Positions 16,178 to 17,510 of a DNA stretch of 17,510 nt are shown here, one piece after another. Location of the stretch: assembly GCA_030039005.1 (NCBI GenBank), contig JASHQT010000159.1, positions 1 to 17,510 on the forward strand, read 5' to 3'. The notes beneath the pieces are model-generated. The model was not told the DNA's origin. It ran no database searches and worked only from the letters and a program-made list of their open reading frames with translations. A program made the position numbers and the translations under genes. The DNA is from Bryobacteraceae bacterium (GTDB lineage: Bacteria > Acidobacteriota > Terriglobia > Bryobacterales > Bryobacteraceae). Within the stretch, counting starts at the first letter, position 1. Each line of letters opens with the position of its first letter.

Positions 16178-17002
16178 CTACAGGGCCGCCCGCTCACGAT
16201 CGCCAGTCGTGCGGTCGCGGTCCTGGCCGGGTTCGACTCGTCGAAGGTAATCCCCGCGCGAAAAATACTTTTCCAGCCAGCAGTACAGCGCGATAAAGAG
16301 GTAGCGGCTGCCCATCTCGCGGATCCTGAGCTTGGACACGCCCGAACGCCGGTTACGCCAGGTGATCGGGATCACGGTCCAGGAATAACCGCGCACGATG
16401 GTCTTGAGTGGGAGTTCGATGGTCAAGTTGAAATGGGGCGAAAGAAACGGCCGGCAGCCCTCTATCACCTTTCGGCGGTACGCCTTGAATGCATTAGTGA
16501 AGTCGTTAAGAGGAACGTGGAAAATGACCCGCAGAAACAGGTTGGCCAGGCGATTGAGCACCAGTTTGTGCTGCGGGTAATCGATCACCCCGCCGCCGCG
16601 TACGAAACGCGAGCCAAAGACGGCGTCCCAGCCCCCATTAAGCGTCTCCCAGTAGCGGACCACATCGCGGCAATCGTCCGATTCATCGGCCATCATCACC
16701 ACCATCGCGTCGCCTCGCGCCTGCTCCAGGCCCAGGCTGACGGCCCGGCCGAAGCCGTGCTCGCCGGGATTGCGCACCGCGCGCAAAGTAGGTACCCGTT
16801 CGCGCGCCTGTTCGAGCGCCTCCCAGGTGCCGTCGGTGCTGCTGTCGTCCACCACCACGATTTCGTGCTCGATGCCGTGCAAACGCAGCTCGACGTAGAG
16901 GTGCTCGACGGTAGCGCCCACGCGGCCCTCCTCGTCCCGGGCAGGAATGACGATAGAGAGCAGGCGGATGGGTTCCTGCTCCTCCGGACTCGGACGCTTC
17001 AT
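16178..17002 (-). CDS. Family 2 glycosyltransferase (DPM1/polyprenyl-phosphate type)
   Basis: 274 residues from the ATG at 17002, chosen because it overlaps the stop of the upstream epimerase by 4 bases (ATGA). A further 44 codons are open upstream, but they lie inside the epimerase in another frame and look non-coding. GT-A motifs are LLSIVIPARDEE, EIVVVDDSSTDGT, the acidic MMADESDD at the DxD position, and the FGSRFVRGGGVIDYP and NDFTNAFKAYRR blocks of dolichol-phosphate-mannose-synthase-like enzymes, then WRNRRSGVSKLRI. There is no C-terminal transmembrane pair, so this is the short soluble or peripheral type. It likely transfers a sugar to a lipid carrier or a growing glycan. The donor is not determinable, but its place in the rfb operon suggests surface polysaccharide or lipid-linked sugar assembly. 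Confidence 0.9.
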   Translation of the reverse strand: MKRPSPEEQEPIRLLSIVIPARDEEGRVGATVEHLYVELRLHGIEHEIVVVDDSSTDGTWEALEQARERVPTLRAVRNPGEHGFGRAVSLGLEQARGDAMVVMMADESDDCRDVVRYWETLNGGWDAVFGSRFVRGGGVIDYPQHKLVLNRLANLFLRVIFHVPLNDFTNAFKAYRRKVIEGCRPFLSPHFNLTIELPLKTIVRGYSWTVIPITWRNRRSGVSKLRIREMGSRYLFIALYCWLEKYFSRGDYLRRVEPGQDRDRTTGDRERAAL

Positions 17003-17510
17003 GCGGAACTGGTCTCCAGCCAATCGGGACGGCGTTCGGCGTGTTGGGCAATCTCTTCGACAATGCCCGATAACGGAAATTCGACACGCCAGCCGAAATC
17101 GCGCAGGGCATCGGAGGAATCCATCACCACCCACGGGACGTCATAAGGACGCGGCGCCGGATCGGCGGAGGGCGCATGCTTGCCGAAACGTCCGTCGCAC
17201 CAGGCCGTCAATTGAGCGAGCGATATTGCGTTCCCAAGACCTCCTCCCGCGCAATAGACGCGCTGGCCGGCCGATCGTGTGCAGTTGATTTGAACATCGG
17301 CGAGCGCGGCGAGATCGCGCGGATGAAATATGTCGCGCGTCTGCTGGCCCGTGCCGGCGAAGCCGATGTAGCGCAGCGGGCGGCGGCGCGCGTGGGCATG
17401 GATCCAATAAGAAAATACGCCTTGATCGGGCGTGCCGAACTGCCCCGCCCCGGCCAGTACGCCGCAACGATTGATCCACACGGGAAAATCGAAGGCGGCG
17501 CCGTATTCGA
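16999..17510 (-). CDS. NAD-dependent epimerase/dehydratase, CDP-paratose/tyvelose 2-epimerase-like (5' part beyond the window)
   Basis: Only the C-terminal ~170 residues are inside the window; the frame is open to the right edge, reading EYGAAFDFPVWINRCGVLAG. NRCGVLAGAGQFGTPDQGVF and GFAGTGQQTRDIFHPRDLAAL resemble the sugar-nucleotide-binding half of extended SDR epimerases, most closely in my memory the CDP-tyvelose (paratose) 2-epimerase branch (DQG plus GKQVRDILHxxDL). VYCAGGGLGNAISLAQLTAWC and the C-terminal helix (GIVEEIAQHAERRPDWL) also fit. The Rossmann motif and the YxxxK pair are off the edge, so activity cannot be judged. It is the first visible gene of the rfb operon and is coupled by ATGA overlap to the glycosyltransferase. 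The substrate is a sugar nucleotide; the exact one is uncertain. Confidence 0.82.
   Translation of the reverse strand, partial: EYGAAFDFPVWINRCGVLAGAGQFGTPDQGVFSYWIHAHARRRPLRYIGFAGTGQQTRDIFHPRDLAALADVQINCTRSAGQRVYCAGGGLGNAISLAQLTAWCDGRFGKHAPSADPAPRPYDVPWVVMDSSDALRDFGWRVEFPLSGIVEEIAQHAERRPDWLETSSA

Noticed and set aside
17003..17134. Longer start (ATG 17134) for the operon glycosyltransferase
   Set aside because: The extra 44 residues are an out-of-frame reading of the epimerase C-terminus. The ATG at 17002 gives a normal GT2 N-terminus and an ATGA overlap.
15341..17146. A 601-codon open frame on the plus strand
   Set aside because: It lies wholly antisense to rfbB, the glycosyltransferase and part of the epimerase, all of which show intact catalytic motifs. 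Its translation has no recognisable domain; long antisense frames are common in GC-rich coding DNA.

Overview
The window (GC-rich, roughly 60% by eye) looks like part of a chromosome from an Acidobacteriota of the Solibacter/Bryobacter type. Three things point there: an Oar-like TonB-dependent receptor with an N-terminal carboxypeptidase-regulatory domain; a secreted protein ending in the domain described as the Solibacter C-terminal domain (TIGR03437); and secreted S53 peptidase and YncE/phosphoesterase proteins of kinds common in that group. This assignment is inference from protein families; no rRNA or other phylogenetic marker is present. No tRNA, rRNA, CRISPR array, insertion sequence or phage gene was seen.

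Layout. (1) 1-2931, minus strand: a nearly complete TonB-dependent receptor gene, broken by five reading-frame shifts, running off the left edge. (2) 3278-6511, plus: a secreted beta-propeller/phosphoesterase fusion, closed by a clear intrinsic terminator at 6538-6574. (3) 6641-8779, minus: a secreted pro-kumamolisin (S53) peptidase. Divergent from it is 8922-10961, plus: a secreted beta-rich protein with the TIGR03437 C-terminal domain. (4) 12761-11048, minus: a small phosphorelay unit, an Hpt protein followed by a protein with three receiver-like domains (the middle one degenerate), with no kinase or output domain in view. (5) 12931-13680, plus: a family 2 glycosyltransferase. (6) 17510-13684, minus: a nucleotide-sugar/glycan operon in the order epimerase (cut by the right edge), glycosyltransferase, rfbB, rfbA, rfbC, with two 4-nt ATGA start/stop overlaps.

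How they fit. The left 11 kb is a block of envelope and secreted proteins (outer-membrane uptake, phosphoester hydrolysis, acid-type proteolysis, an adhesive or structural beta-protein), though these are separate transcription units. The right 4.5 kb makes a dTDP-activated deoxysugar (glucose-1-P to dTDP-glucose to dTDP-4-keto-6-deoxyglucose to its epimer) and supplies glycosyltransferases for a surface polysaccharide or glycolipid. The final reductase (rfbD) is not in the window. The phosphorelay unit lies between the two halves; its target cannot be told from sequence.

The points most worth a second look are the broken receptor gene, the REC/pseudo-REC/REC plus Hpt pair, the rfbBAC set lacking rfbD but next to a paratose/tyvelose-epimerase-like gene, and palindromes in two promoter regions.
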